Source of the DNA: Pseudobdellovibrionaceae bacterium
GTDB taxonomy: Bacteria > Bdellovibrionota > FAC87 > UBA2466 > JACKAF01
Length of the DNA stretch: 64,000 nt
Assembly: GCA_020635235.1 (NCBI GenBank)
Contig: JACKAF010000003.1
Coordinates: forward strand, 417,797 to 481,796
Direction of reading: 5' to 3'
Below the pieces are notes generated by a model. That model had not been told where the DNA came from and made no database searches. It was given only the letters and a program-made list of their open reading frames with translations. Positions 38,473 through 47,458 of the stretch are shown here, one piece after another. The position numbers and the translations under genes were made by a program. The number at the start of each line of letters is the position of its first letter. The first letter of the stretch is position 1.

Positions 38473-38796
38473 CTAGTTCGCAGAATCAAGCATCGTCTTG
38501 ATGCGATCCTTGGGTTGGTTCCCCACCAGTTCGTTGATCTTCTTTCCATCCTTGAAAAGAATGAGTGTGGGAATTCCACGGATTCCAAACTTTGCAGGAA
38601 CTGTTTTGCACTCATCGACGTTTACTTTGGCAAAGCGTACTTTGCCGTCAAACTCCTGCGCCAATTCTTCAATCACAGGTGCCAAGGCGCGGCAGGGCAT
38701 GCACCACTCCGCCCAAAAATCGACAAGGATGGGGCGGCTATCCTGCTCCACACTTTCAGAAAAGTTCGCGTCATTGAGAGAAGAGATATTTCCCAT
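38473..38796 (-). CDS. trxA: Thioredoxin with WCMPC active site
   Basis: A 107-residue protein from ATG 38796, preceded by AAAGGAGC. The fold is standard: VDFWAEWCMPCRALAPVIEEL, KVNVDECKTVPAKFGIRGIPTL and LVGNQPKDRI. The active site WCMPC (Cys32, Cys35) has Met where most thioredoxins have Gly; a Met at this point is known in some thioredoxins and should change redox potential. The cis-Pro in GIPT is intact. Confidence 0.93.
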   Translation of the reverse strand: MGNISSLNDANFSESVEQDSRPILVDFWAEWCMPCRALAPVIEELAQEFDGKVRFAKVNVDECKTVPAKFGIRGIPTLILFKDGKKINELVGNQPKDRIKTMLDSAN

Positions 38797-38916
38797 GATC
38801 CAAAGCTCCTTTAGCTTAATTGGCCGATAACGACGGCCGCCTGCGCTCATAATCAACTGGCCTGAAAGTACACCTGCCGATGTCCCGCTGGCAAGGGCCC
38901 GTAGCCAACGCGGTTT

Positions 38917-39576
38917 CTAATGCCCCCGTCTCAGCTTGAAGCGCGGATCGTAGGCGTGTTTGATGTCCTTTAGTACATCCGGCTCATGCAGATCTGTCTT
39001 GGTAAACCCAATTGTTACGTGCGGAAAAAACCAAGTGGGATCCCAGTCTTGGGGTTTCCCCCCTTTTTTCACATAACGACGCCAAATTTGAAGGCGCAGT
39101 TTGCGAAGCTTGTAAGAATCCACCAACAAGAAAAAAGTGCTCTCCTCGTTTTCACCGATCCGTTTTTTGCCGGAGCCAATGCCGAGAATTTTTAAGTCGG
39201 ACTGCTGAATAGAGAGTGCCTTGGCAAGCTCGTGGATATCATCCATGGACAGTATTGGCTTCAAGATGTTCGCGTACTCGGGAGGCGTAATCACCGTTAC
39301 GTGCGCCTCGCCCTCCCGGTTCCACCCTTTGAAATGATCCAGCGGTAGTCCCAGCGCCTCTTCGATTTTGGATCGTAACTGTCTAATAGGCGGGTAAGGC
39401 ACATTCAGCGCTAGGGCATTGTCAAAGGCTCCCGGCCCCGTATGCGAAATAAAGGGGAGATCTTTAATGCCCTTTGCAAAGTCTTTTGGGATCTCCAACG
39501 AGATCGTACTGGCCAAGCCCTTTGCCACGAGAAAAAAGAATCCTAGCAGGGCCAAGGTGCGGTGGGGAGTTCTCAA
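38917..39576 (-). CDS. Exported 2H phosphoesterase-superfamily protein
   Basis: About 219 residues. TTG 39576 has GAGG five bases upstream and starts a signal peptide (RTLALLGFFFLVAKGLAS); GTG 39603 is the longer alternative. Two HxTx motifs mark the 2H superfamily: EAHVTVIT (His92) and FPHVTIGF (His186), about 94 residues apart. Members open 2',3'-cyclic phosphates or ligate RNA; they are normally cytoplasmic. The gene begins 37 bases beyond the tRNA-Val 3' end on the same strand, so it may be transcribed through the tRNA. Confidence 0.75.
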   Translation of the reverse strand: MRTPHRTLALLGFFFLVAKGLASTISLEIPKDFAKGIKDLPFISHTGPGAFDNALALNVPYPPIRQLRSKIEEALGLPLDHFKGWNREGEAHVTVITPPEYANILKPILSMDDIHELAKALSIQQSDLKILGIGSGKKRIGENEESTFFLLVDSYKLRKLRLQIWRRYVKKGGKPQDWDPTWFFPHVTIGFTKTDLHEPDVLKDIKHAYDPRFKLRRGH

Positions 39577-39613
39577 GGGGGCCTCGGCTTTTTGAGTTTC
39601 CACTGGGCGAAAG

Positions 39614-39690
<77 letters not shown>

Positions 39691-39726
39691 GATAAAACGA
39701 CCGGCGGTCGCCTAAACGAGTCCACA

Positions 39727-39755
39727 GGTATAGGGGAAGAGGCTACGCTTGAAAA
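39727..39755 (-). promoter_or_regulatory. Predicted promoter of tRNA-Val
   Basis: On the minus strand TTTTCA (39750-39755) and TATACC (39727-39732) are spaced by 17 bases, about 36 bases before the tRNA. Confidence 0.5.
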
Positions 39756-39849
39756 GCCTTTAATCACAATCCATTGGTGGAGACTGCTACGGCGCATCCT
39801 TTGTATTAAAGGTTATGCGACTATCGTTACGTAGGCGTTTCGCAGAGGG

Positions 39850-39893
39850 GCCGTCACCTTTTGGCCCGTCTGGACGTTCCAAAAGGTGACGGC
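39850..39893. repeat. Perfect 15 bp inverted repeat upstream of ftsH
   Basis: GCCGTCACCTTTTGG (39850-39864) is exactly complementary to 39879-39893 with a 14-base loop. It lies in the 387-base gap between tRNA-Val and ftsH, which otherwise shows only the tRNA promoter and a small AAAAGC/GCTTTT palindrome at 40007-40019. No T-run follows, so it is not a standard terminator. Confidence 0.75.
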
Positions 39894-40077
39894 GTCTATA
39901 AAGCGGAGGGGCGTCCAATTAAGTGTTCGAAATCACACACTTCCCGCCTGGTTCCGTTGCGTTTAGCGAAGCCCTATGATAGACGGATAGTGGCCTCGTG
40001 GACCTAAAAAGCAGCTTTTGACGGGTCGTGTTGACTCCCCGGGTTGTATCTGCTGAAAAAACAGAGGTGGATAAAAG

Positions 40078-42081
40078 TTGAAGAAGAACCAAACAAACAG
40101 GCCTGGCCCTAACCAGACTAAACGTCCCGCATTACCTAACAAGAATGGTCTATGGACTTGGATCTTATTGGGTGTCGCGGTCATTCTCCTCGTTTCAATT
40201 TATTCCCGACCGGATTTCGCTTCGAAAGAAATCCCGTACAGCAAGTTCAAAGAAAAGGTGCGTGCCGGAGAGATCCAAAAGGTGATCATCGGGCCGGAGA
40301 CCTACAAGGGCTTCAAACAAATGTCGCCGGCTGAAACCGGTGCGAAAGCCAATCCCCTGACACGTGTTCCCGAAACTTACTTTGTTTCAGTGCTGGTTGA
40401 AGATCCGGACCTCATAAAGTTGATGGACGAAAAAGGCATTGAATACGAGGCGGAAAACGTTGGGCTTCGAAACCTTTTTCTGCACTGGATTCTTCCTTTC
40501 CTTATATTAATTTTGATTTGGCGGTTTTTGTTCTCTCGCGCCTTCCGCATGGGACCTGGTGCGGGCATCATGAGCTTTGGCAAAAACCGAGCGAAGTTGG
40601 TGCAGGATGAATCCAAGAAGATCAACTTCAACGACGTGGCCGGTGTGGATGAGGCCAAAGAAGAGCTTCAGGAAATTATCGAGTTTTTGAAGACGCCTGA
40701 AAAATTCCGCGCCATCGGTGGGAAAATTCCCAAAGGCATTTTGCTCGTCGGCCCTCCGGGGACGGGCAAGACCCTCTTGGCCAGAGCTGTGGCGGGTGAG
40801 GCCGAAGTCCCGTTCTTCAGTTTGAGCGGCTCCGAGTTTGTAGAAATGTTTGTCGGTGTAGGTGCCGCGCGCGTGCGAGATCTTTTCGCGCAGGCCGTGG
40901 AAAAATCCCCCTGCATTATTTTTATCGACGAGTTGGACGCCATCGGTAAGGTACGCAGTAGCGTATCCCCTATGGGCGGTCACGACGAAAGAGAGCAAAC
41001 CTTAAACCAGTTGCTGGTAGAGATGGACGGTTTTGATACCCGAACGGGTGTCATCATTATGGCCGCAACCAACCGGCCGGAGACTCTGGATCCGGCCTTG
41101 CTTCGAGCAGGGCGTTTTGATCGCCAGGTGCTGGTCGATCGCCCGGATGTAAAAGGGCGCGAAGAAATCATTCGCCTTCATTGCAAGAACGTTAAGATTT
41201 CAGAGGACCTCAACTTGCATGTAGTAGCGGCCCGGACGCCCGGTTTTGCGGGAGCGGATTTGGCGAACGTTGTAAACGAAGCGGCCTTGCTGGCTGTCCG
41301 CAAGGGCAAACAGGTGGTCGAGCTTGCTGACTTCGACGAGGCCATTGATCGCGTAATGGCGGGTCTGCAAAAGAAAACTCGCCTTATCAACGAGAAAGAA
41401 AAGAAAATTGTCGCGCACCATGAAATGGGACACGCACTAGTGACCTGTTTCACGAAGGATGCGGATCCCGTGCACAAGGTGTCCATCATTCCGCGTGGTT
41501 TTGGTGCCCTCGGGTACACACTCAATTTGCCAAAAGAAGATCGCTATCTCATGACTCAGCCGGAGCTGCTGGCCCGGGTGGACATCCTTCTTGGCGGCCG
41601 AGTTGCCGAAGAAATCATGTTCAATGAGGTTTCAACAGGCGCTCAGGATGATTTGCAAAAAGCCACCGACATCTGCAAACGGATGGTTATGGAATTTGGA
41701 ATGAGCGAGGCCTTTGGGCAGCGGGCTCTGGTTTCCGAGAGATCGAGCTTTCTGCAGGGGCCAGGTGGGCCTGTCTACCAGAAGGACTACAGCGAAGCCA
41801 CCGCCGTAAAGGTCGACGAAGAAATCCAGAAACTTCTGGACGACGCCTACGACCGTGTGAAGAAGCTACTCCTTTCCAAAAAGGGATTGCTGGAGCATGT
41901 AGCGGCAGTTTTGACCGATAAGGAAGTCATTGAAGGGGCCGATTTGCTCAAAATGATTGCGGAATTTGAAGGTAAGGACGTTGAGGATTTGCCGGCAGCG
42001 GCCAAGTCCAAACATGTCGCGGGTCCGGCGGAACCGGGTCCTAAAACCGATGAAACGCCGACGTTGCACACGGAAGCGTAG
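40078..42081 (+). CDS. ftsH: ATP-dependent zinc metalloprotease FtsH
   Basis: A 667-residue membrane AAA+ protease that degrades unneeded membrane and regulatory proteins. Two helices (about 25-43 and 133-152) flank a periplasmic domain. Walker A GPPGTGKT (225-232), Walker B IIFIDE (280-285), the second region of homology TNRPETLDPALLRAGRFDR (331-349) and the zinc site HEMGH (448-452, usually HEAGH) are present. TTG start with GAGGTGG upstream. The C-terminus has a Pro/Ala-rich tail of about 35 residues. A strong inverted repeat lies in its leader region (39850-39893). Confidence 0.97.
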   Translation: MKKNQTNRPGPNQTKRPALPNKNGLWTWILLGVAVILLVSIYSRPDFASKEIPYSKFKEKVRAGEIQKVIIGPETYKGFKQMSPAETGAKANPLTRVPETYFVSVLVEDPDLIKLMDEKGIEYEAENVGLRNLFLHWILPFLILILIWRFLFSRAFRMGPGAGIMSFGKNRAKLVQDESKKINFNDVAGVDEAKEELQEIIEFLKTPEKFRAIGGKIPKGILLVGPPGTGKTLLARAVAGEAEVPFFSLSGSEFVEMFVGVGAARVRDLFAQAVEKSPCIIFIDELDAIGKVRSSVSPMGGHDEREQTLNQLLVEMDGFDTRTGVIIMAATNRPETLDPALLRAGRFDRQVLVDRPDVKGREEIIRLHCKNVKISEDLNLHVVAARTPGFAGADLANVVNEAALLAVRKGKQVVELADFDEAIDRVMAGLQKKTRLINEKEKKIVAHHEMGHALVTCFTKDADPVHKVSIIPRGFGALGYTLNLPKEDRYLMTQPELLARVDILLGGRVAEEIMFNEVSTGAQDDLQKATDICKRMVMEFGMSEAFGQRALVSERSSFLQGPGGPVYQKDYSEATAVKVDEEIQKLLDDAYDRVKKLLLSKKGLLEHVAAVLTDKEVIEGADLLKMIAEFEGKDVEDLPAAAKSKHVAGPAEPGPKTDETPTLHTEA

Positions 42082-42120
42082 AAGAGTAGCATACGGCATT
42101 TTCTGATCGCGAGGGAGCTA

Positions 42121-42342
42121 ATGAGTAACGAGTCTGTGAAGGATAATTTGAAGTATTTGGATCGCCGGGTAGTGGATCGCTACATTAAGGACGGCGTTGT
42201 GTCCCGTAAAGACCTTGAATCCCACATCAGCGGCCTGTCCGATGATACTGCCAAGGCCGATTGGGTCACCTACGATCTTGAAGAAACTGAACTGACCGAG
42301 GCCTCGGTCTCAGGTAACGGATCCGCGGATAATCACTCTTGA
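42121..42342 (+). CDS. Small acidic protein of unknown function
   Basis: A 73-residue cytoplasmic-type protein from ATG 42121 with GAGGGAG well placed upstream. It is helical in the first half (VKDNLKYLDRRVVDRYIKDG) and acidic with a Ser/Gly tail in the second. It lies between ftsH and psd; its stop overlaps the TTG start of psd (TTGA), so it is translated with psd. No family recognised. Confidence 0.75.
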   Translation: MSNESVKDNLKYLDRRVVDRYIKDGVVSRKDLESHISGLSDDTAKADWVTYDLEETELTEASVSGNGSADNHS

Positions 42343-43022
42343 AGAACGAAGGCATTCCGGTAGTCCGCGAGGGGCTGCCTTTCGTATTTGTATGCTTGGT
42401 GGCGACCGTAGCTTTTGCTGTGGGCGGTTGGTGGCCAGCGGCAATCGTCTTCGGCCTGCTCACCACCTTTGTGGCGTTCTTTTTTCGTAACCCGGAACGT
42501 CTGCCTCCCGTTGGGAGAGCGATGATCGCGTCGCCGGCGGACGGCAAGATCATTTATGTCGGGCCTGCCAAAGAAAACGAATTTCTCGACGGCCAAGAAA
42601 GATTGAAAATCAGCATCTTCATGTCCCTGATGGATGTGCACGTGAATCGTGTGCCTGTCGACGGTACGGTTCGCAACATCAAGTACCACAAGGGCCGGTT
42701 CATGGCCGCTTTTGAAGATCGGGCTTCCGAAGAGAACGAGCGCAACGCGCTATTGATCGAAACCCCAGGGGGCGAGCAGATTGTTTTGGTGCAGGTGGCG
42801 GGGCTAGTTGCCCGCCGTATCGTTTGTTACCCGACCGCGGGGATGTTCATTCTCAAGGGCCAGCGAATGGGATTGATTCGATTTGGTTCTCGATGCGATT
42901 TGTACCTACCTGTTTCAGCTAAAGTCCTGGTCCGAACAGGAGACATGGTCCTGGGTGGAGAAACGACCTTGGCGCAGCTCCCGCAGGCAGTGACAGAGGG
43001 GAATCCGGATGGCAAAGCGTAA
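42339..43022 (+). CDS. psd: Phosphatidylserine decarboxylase
   Basis: A 227-residue, short-form enzyme that converts phosphatidylserine to phosphatidylethanolamine. Two N-terminal hydrophobic helices anchor it. ASPADGKI, FMSLMDVHVNRVPVDG and RFGSRCDLYLP are the family motifs; the GS in the last marks self-cleavage and the pyruvoyl Ser. TTG start overlapping the upstream stop. It overlaps pssA by 14 bases, so the two are coupled. Confidence 0.95.
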   Translation: MKNEGIPVVREGLPFVFVCLVATVAFAVGGWWPAAIVFGLLTTFVAFFFRNPERLPPVGRAMIASPADGKIIYVGPAKENEFLDGQERLKISIFMSLMDVHVNRVPVDGTVRNIKYHKGRFMAAFEDRASEENERNALLIETPGGEQIVLVQVAGLVARRIVCYPTAGMFILKGQRMGLIRFGSRCDLYLPVSAKVLVRTGDMVLGGETTLAQLPQAVTEGNPDGKA

Positions 43023-43770
43023 ACGCCGTGCCTATATTCTGATTCTTCCCAGTCTCTTTACCACTGCGAGCCTTTTCTCCGGTTACTATTCCATTTTGGC
43101 CTCGTTTAACGAGGATTTTGAAAAGGCCGCTTACGCGATTGTCTTGGCAGGCTTGTTTGATCTCCTCGATGGGCGCGTCGCCCGCATTACCCGAAGTGCG
43201 ACCCACTTTGGGATGGAGTACGACTCCATTGCGGATGTTGTTTCGTTTGGTGTGGCCCCGGCAATCCTGGCCTATGTGTGGGTGCTGTCGTCCTTTGGGC
43301 GCATCGGCTGGGCCGGCTCCTTCTTTTTTGCAGCCTGTGGCGCTCTTCGTCTGGCCCGCTTCAACGCCATCTCTGAAGACATGCCGAAGAGCTATTTTCT
43401 TGGTCTGCCCATCCCGGCCGCCGCGATCGCCGTCGCGGCTATTACCATTGCCTACCACCAGATTCCGTTTGAGCACCCCGAGGCGGTCATGTTGGCCATG
43501 ACGTTTGTCCTGGGGCTTCTCATGGTGAGCAATGTGCGCTACCGGAGCCTTAAGGACTTCGATCTCCGGCACAAACGCAGCTTTTTCTATTTGGTCCTTC
43601 TGGTCATGATGATCGCATTTATTGCCATTAAGCCCGAGATCGCGGGCTGTTTGGTCTTGCTTTACTACATCCTGTGGGCACCTGTGCGTGAACTCCTTAG
43701 CCTTTCCCGTAGGTCCGTCCTCCGTCGCCGGGAAAATCCGGCCTCCGTCGAGGCGGACAAGCACCCTTAG
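43009..43770 (+). CDS. pssA: CDP-diacylglycerol-serine O-phosphatidyltransferase
   Basis: A 253-residue integral membrane enzyme making phosphatidylserine, the substrate of Psd. The CDP-alcohol phosphotransferase signature is clear: DLLDGRVARITR followed by GMEYDSIAD, that is DGxxAR...G...D...D. About eight hydrophobic helices. ATG 43009 has GGGGAA upstream, inside the end of psd. Confidence 0.95.
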   Translation: MAKRKRRAYILILPSLFTTASLFSGYYSILASFNEDFEKAAYAIVLAGLFDLLDGRVARITRSATHFGMEYDSIADVVSFGVAPAILAYVWVLSSFGRIGWAGSFFFAACGALRLARFNAISEDMPKSYFLGLPIPAAAIAVAAITIAYHQIPFEHPEAVMLAMTFVLGLLMVSNVRYRSLKDFDLRHKRSFFYLVLLVMMIAFIAIKPEIAGCLVLLYYILWAPVRELLSLSRRSVLRRRENPASVEADKHP

Positions 43771-43848
43771 GGCCGCAGTCAGGCGAGATTCGGTACTACA
43801 AGCCGCTTTATTTGTGTTAGCTTGTGTCCCAGTTTTTAGGAGAAACAG

Positions 43849-44886
43849 ATGTTCGAACACTTAGAGAAAATCGAAAGCTTGGCAATTGTGGGGGCAACGG
43901 GCTTGGTCGGAAAGGAATTCCTGGAGATCCTTGAAGACCACAAGGTAGCCATCCCAAAGCTGAAGTTTTTGGCCTCTAAGCGATCGGCCGGGGAGTACAT
44001 CCGCCACCAGGGCAAAGAGCACCTCGTAGAAGAGCTCGCAGAAGACAGCTTTAACGGAATAGAAGTCGCGTTCTTTTCCGTTCCTAAAGAGGTGTCCGCC
44101 CGGTACATCCCATCCGCAGTGAACGCAGGGGCTACGGTTATTGATGATTCCAATCTCTACCGCATGGAGCCCGGGGTTCCGCTGGTGGTTCCCCAGGTTA
44201 ACGGCGAAAGTCTGAAGCACTTTGAGGGGAAGATCCTCACTACGCCCAATTGTTCCACGACTCCACTTGCAATGTGCCTCAAGCCTTTGCTGGACAATTA
44301 CGGAGTTTCTCGTGTCGTCGCTTCGACTTACCAAGCGGTATCAGGAGCCGGACAAAGTGCCTTTGATGAGCTTTCCAAACAGACCATCCAACTGATGAAT
44401 GGCAATTCTCCCGATGTAAAAGTGTTCCCACACCGGATCGCTTTCAATTGTCTTCCCCAGATCGGATCTGTACTCGAGAACGGGAACACCGACGAGGAAG
44501 AAAAAGTTATCCGTGAGTTGCGCAAGATACTTGAAACTCCAAATTTGAAAGTTTCCGCTACAGCGGTCCGTGTGCCCACCTTCTGTGGCCATGGATTGAG
44601 TGTGAACGTAGAGTTGGAGAATGACTTCGGTAGTGTGGATGAGATCCGTGAGCTTCTGGAAGGCTTTCCCGGCATTAGGGTGGTGGACAACCCCGCAAGT
44701 CACATTTATCCGACCAACATTGAATGTGTGAAAAGCAACTACACTTTTGTCGGGCGCATTCGTCGAGATCAATCTGTACCGTCCGGAATTAATTTCTGGG
44801 TGATTGCCGACAATTTGAGAAAAGGGGCGGCTTTGAACGTACTGGAGACCTTGGAGTCTTTGTACAGTTACCGGAGCTTGCACTAG
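43849..44886 (+). CDS. asd: Aspartate-semialdehyde dehydrogenase
   Basis: A 345-residue NADPH enzyme converting aspartyl phosphate to aspartate semialdehyde, shared by lysine, methionine, threonine and diaminopimelate synthesis. The Rossmann start is AIVGATGLVGKEFLEIL, the catalytic Cys135 is in TTPNCSTTPLA, and TYQAVSGAGQSA follows. TAGGAG precedes ATG 43849. truA lies 21 bases downstream, an arrangement seen in several bacteria. Confidence 0.97.
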   Translation: MFEHLEKIESLAIVGATGLVGKEFLEILEDHKVAIPKLKFLASKRSAGEYIRHQGKEHLVEELAEDSFNGIEVAFFSVPKEVSARYIPSAVNAGATVIDDSNLYRMEPGVPLVVPQVNGESLKHFEGKILTTPNCSTTPLAMCLKPLLDNYGVSRVVASTYQAVSGAGQSAFDELSKQTIQLMNGNSPDVKVFPHRIAFNCLPQIGSVLENGNTDEEEKVIRELRKILETPNLKVSATAVRVPTFCGHGLSVNVELENDFGSVDEIRELLEGFPGIRVVDNPASHIYPTNIECVKSNYTFVGRIRRDQSVPSGINFWVIADNLRKGAALNVLETLESLYSYRSLH

Positions 44887-44907
44887 TTTAGCCTTTGCGG
44901 ACCAAAC

Positions 44908-45639
44908 ATGAACATCCGTCTGACCATTGAGTACGATGGTTCTGACTACCGCGGCTGGCAGCGACAGGACGGAGCACCGAGTATTCAGGAAACTATCGAG
45001 AGAGCCATTGAAAAAGTGGTCGGTGAGCGTGTGCCGTTGAAAGGGGCGAGCCGCACCGACAGTGGTGTGCACGCCTCGGGTCAGGTTGCCAATTTTAAAT
45101 GCGATAAAAAACCCGCGGAAGAGTGGCGCAAGATTTTGAACGCGCATCTTCCGCCTACCATCAGGGTTCTGGACTCGACCGAGGTCTCTGAGGAGTTTGA
45201 TGCCTGCCGAGACGCGCGTTCCAAGGTGTATGAGTACCGGGTTCTCAATCGCCGTTTTGCCAGTGCGCTCGATCGGCGCGTGTATTTTTACGCCCGTCCC
45301 CTGGATTGGAAGAGTATGGAGACGTGCTTGCCGCTTTTTGTGGGAGAAAAGGATTTTGCCGCTTTCCGAGGGGCCGGATCCAGTGCCAAGACCTCGGTAC
45401 GCACGATCCACCGCTTTGAGCTGATTGAAGAGCCGGTGACGGGAATGTACCGTTTTCGGGTGGAAGGAAGCGGATTTTTAAAGCAGATGGTCCGTGCTAT
45501 GGTAGGAACCGTGATCGAGGTCGGGGAGGGACGTCGCTCGGTGGAAGGGGTGCGTGAAGCTATTGAATCCAAAGACCGGAGGCGCGCGGGCCGCACGGTG
45601 CCGGCCAGCGGTTTATGCTTAACGAGCGTTCAGTATTAG
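44908..45639 (+). CDS. truA: tRNA pseudouridine(38-40) synthase
   Basis: A 243-residue enzyme modifying the anticodon arm of many tRNAs. The catalytic Asp51 is in GASRTDSGVHASGQV, and IEYDGSDYRGWQRQ and SGFLKQMVRAMVGT are also typical. Length and start are normal for the family. Its end is 14 bases before the GTG of the TonB-like gene. Confidence 0.97.
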   Translation: MNIRLTIEYDGSDYRGWQRQDGAPSIQETIERAIEKVVGERVPLKGASRTDSGVHASGQVANFKCDKKPAEEWRKILNAHLPPTIRVLDSTEVSEEFDACRDARSKVYEYRVLNRRFASALDRRVYFYARPLDWKSMETCLPLFVGEKDFAAFRGAGSSAKTSVRTIHRFELIEEPVTGMYRFRVEGSGFLKQMVRAMVGTVIEVGEGRRSVEGVREAIESKDRRRAGRTVPASGLCLTSVQY

Positions 45640-45653
45640 AGAAGGAAACTCCT

Positions 45654-46418
45654 GTGCAGATCTGGGTTCCCATCCTGGGAGCCGTTCTGTTGCATGCGCT
45701 GCTATTCCTCGTTCCGCTCAGTGAGCGCGCATCGTCCAAGCAAGCGCGGAAGAATCCGGATGACAATATCGTGGTCGAACGTTGGGAGGATCAAGAGCCC
45801 AAGCAATCCGTACAAACCAGCCGTGCTGAAGAACAGGACGAGGGCGGTAAGGCGCGCTTTGGTGGAGAGTTCCGAAATCGGGTTAAAAAAGAAACTCGAA
45901 GTCCGGTCGTGGGACAGTTCCGTGAGGGGCCACAGCCCGGTAACTCCCTTCCCGACGACAAAGGCAACGGACTGACTCTTTCTGATCTACTTCCCTACGG
46001 GAGCCAAAGCGACGTGCTGCCCGACGATGTTGAGATAGGTGGCCAAACTCTCCTGAATACAGATCCCTTCATCTACAGTTCTTTTATGAATCGGGTACAC
46101 GATGAAGTGCACGGCCCGTGGTCGCGGCGGGTACAGGGTGTTGCTCGCACGATGGAAGACCGCCTGCGTGAAAAAACTTACATTACCAAACTCCTGGTAA
46201 GCGTCGATGAGGACGGGCACGTGCTTTCTATCCGCACCATGCAAAGTTGCGGGATCCCGGAAATCGATAACGCCGCCCGGGAAGCCATTTGGGAATCTGA
46301 GCCCTTTCCGGATCCTCCAAAGAATTACAAAGAATTCACAGAGCCGCTTTCCTTGCCCTATGAGTTCCATGTGTCGGTTACCAACGCCTCCTTCCTGATG
46401 ATGCCTTGGCGCCTCTAG
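45654..46418 (+). CDS. TonB-like envelope protein, paralogue of the 17888-18886 gene
   Basis: About 254 residues. GTG 45654 has AAGGAA upstream and begins a membrane helix (IWVPILGAVLLHALLFLVPL); an ATG at 45615 inside truA is less likely. A charged linker (about 25-115) is followed by a TonB-like C-terminal domain with LLVSVDEDGHVLSIRTMQSCG and DNAAREAIWESEPFPDPP. That last pattern and the overall layout match the gene at 17888-18886. Probably spans the periplasm; partner unknown. Confidence 0.82.
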   Translation: MQIWVPILGAVLLHALLFLVPLSERASSKQARKNPDDNIVVERWEDQEPKQSVQTSRAEEQDEGGKARFGGEFRNRVKKETRSPVVGQFREGPQPGNSLPDDKGNGLTLSDLLPYGSQSDVLPDDVEIGGQTLLNTDPFIYSSFMNRVHDEVHGPWSRRVQGVARTMEDRLREKTYITKLLVSVDEDGHVLSIRTMQSCGIPEIDNAAREAIWESEPFPDPPKNYKEFTEPLSLPYEFHVSVTNASFLMMPWRL

Positions 46419-46559
46419 GCCGCAGCGTGATCACACGCGCAATCCATTTTTTCGTCCCTCGAAGCAGCCGTCCACAATTTATTTAGTAATTTCAGATATA
46501 TACTTCTTACTCCTTCGATACCACGTTTCGTGCAGGCTACAATTCGCGCCATTTTTGCA

Positions 46560-46588
46560 TTGCGTTATTTCTGGGTTTTCTTTATAAG
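46560..46588 (+). promoter_or_regulatory. Predicted promoter for the TIGR02147-type regulator
   Basis: TTGCGT (46560-46565) and TATAAG (46583-46588) are spaced by 17 bases. The predicted start (about 46595) is only a few bases before ATG 46598, so the transcript may have no leader. Confidence 0.55.
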
Positions 46589-46597
46589 TCTAGTCCG

Positions 46598-47458
46598 ATG
46601 CAAACTCAGACCCTAGAAACGCCTAACCCAGCCGTAAACATTTTTGATTACCGCGCAGTTTCTCCGTTTCTGCGTGCGGCTTTTGAATCCCTGCAGGCAG
46701 AACAGAAACACCGCTTCAGTCTTCGTGCGCTTTGCCGCCGTTATGGGATCCGATCGGTGGCGACCCTCAGTATGGTGATCAACGGGAAACGTAAGGTAAC
46801 GCCCGAGGTAGCCGAGAAGCTTTCTCAGATTCTCAAGCTGCGTGGGGTGCAGCGGCGCTACTTCATGGCCCTGGTGGATCTAGAAAAGTGCGAAGATTTG
46901 CACACGCGCGCTGAGGTGGAAGACCGTTTGCTTGCAATTCGACAGGGGGGAAGTGGCCGTTCACTGGAATCGGATCAGTATAAGTTTCTCTCTGAGTGGC
47001 ATTACGTGGCGTTGTTCGTAATGGTGGGGCAGCCAGATTTTAAAAACGATCCCGAATACCTCAGCCGGCGCTTGCGCGGCCGAGTGAGCGCCAAGCAGAT
47101 CGAAACCGCTCTCGATAATATGCAACGCTGGGGACTTATCTCGGTAGACGGCGGAAAACTGCTTCAGACAAATGGTCCTGTTGTCAAAACCGCAGAAGAC
47201 ATCAAGAACCTCTCCGTTCGAAAGTTTCAACGGAGCATGATCAAACGCGCGCTTGAAGCGATATTTTTGCCTGTGCAGCAGCGTGAAATTACGGGACTGA
47301 CGCTCGCTGTCTCTAAAGCCCAGCTACCTGAACTCAAGCGGCGCATCCGACAGTTTCGAGAAGAGCTTGATGAGTTTGCGGGTGCTGCGGGAGATCCCGA
47401 TGAAGTTTTTCAGTTAAATGTTCAGTTTTTTCCTTTAACGGTGGAGGCGTCCAAATGA
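46598..47458 (+). CDS. TIGR02147-family regulator-like protein
   Basis: A 286-residue protein with the layout of the TIGR02147 family, known mainly from Bdellovibrio and Fibrobacter. The N-terminal helix-turn-helix-like region (about 20-85) includes FSLRALCRRYG, LSMVINGKRKVTPEVAEKL and RRYFMALVDLEK. A larger C-terminal domain follows (SEWHYVALFVM, NMQRWGLISVDGGK). It probably binds DNA, but targets of the family are not known to me. No ribosome binding site precedes ATG 46598, which fits a leaderless mRNA. Stop overlaps the lipoprotein start (ATGA). Confidence 0.85.
   Translation: MQTQTLETPNPAVNIFDYRAVSPFLRAAFESLQAEQKHRFSLRALCRRYGIRSVATLSMVINGKRKVTPEVAEKLSQILKLRGVQRRYFMALVDLEKCEDLHTRAEVEDRLLAIRQGGSGRSLESDQYKFLSEWHYVALFVMVGQPDFKNDPEYLSRRLRGRVSAKQIETALDNMQRWGLISVDGGKLLQTNGPVVKTAEDIKNLSVRKFQRSMIKRALEAIFLPVQQREITGLTLAVSKAQLPELKRRIRQFREELDEFAGAAGDPDEVFQLNVQFFPLTVEASK

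Noticed and set aside
42919..43860. Open frame of 313 codons antisense to pssA
   Set aside because: It lies opposite psd/pssA coding sequence with secure motifs; the translation is His/Lys/Gly-rich without domains.
44341..45411. Open frame of 356 codons antisense to asd and truA
   Set aside because: It spans two well-supported genes and has no family features.
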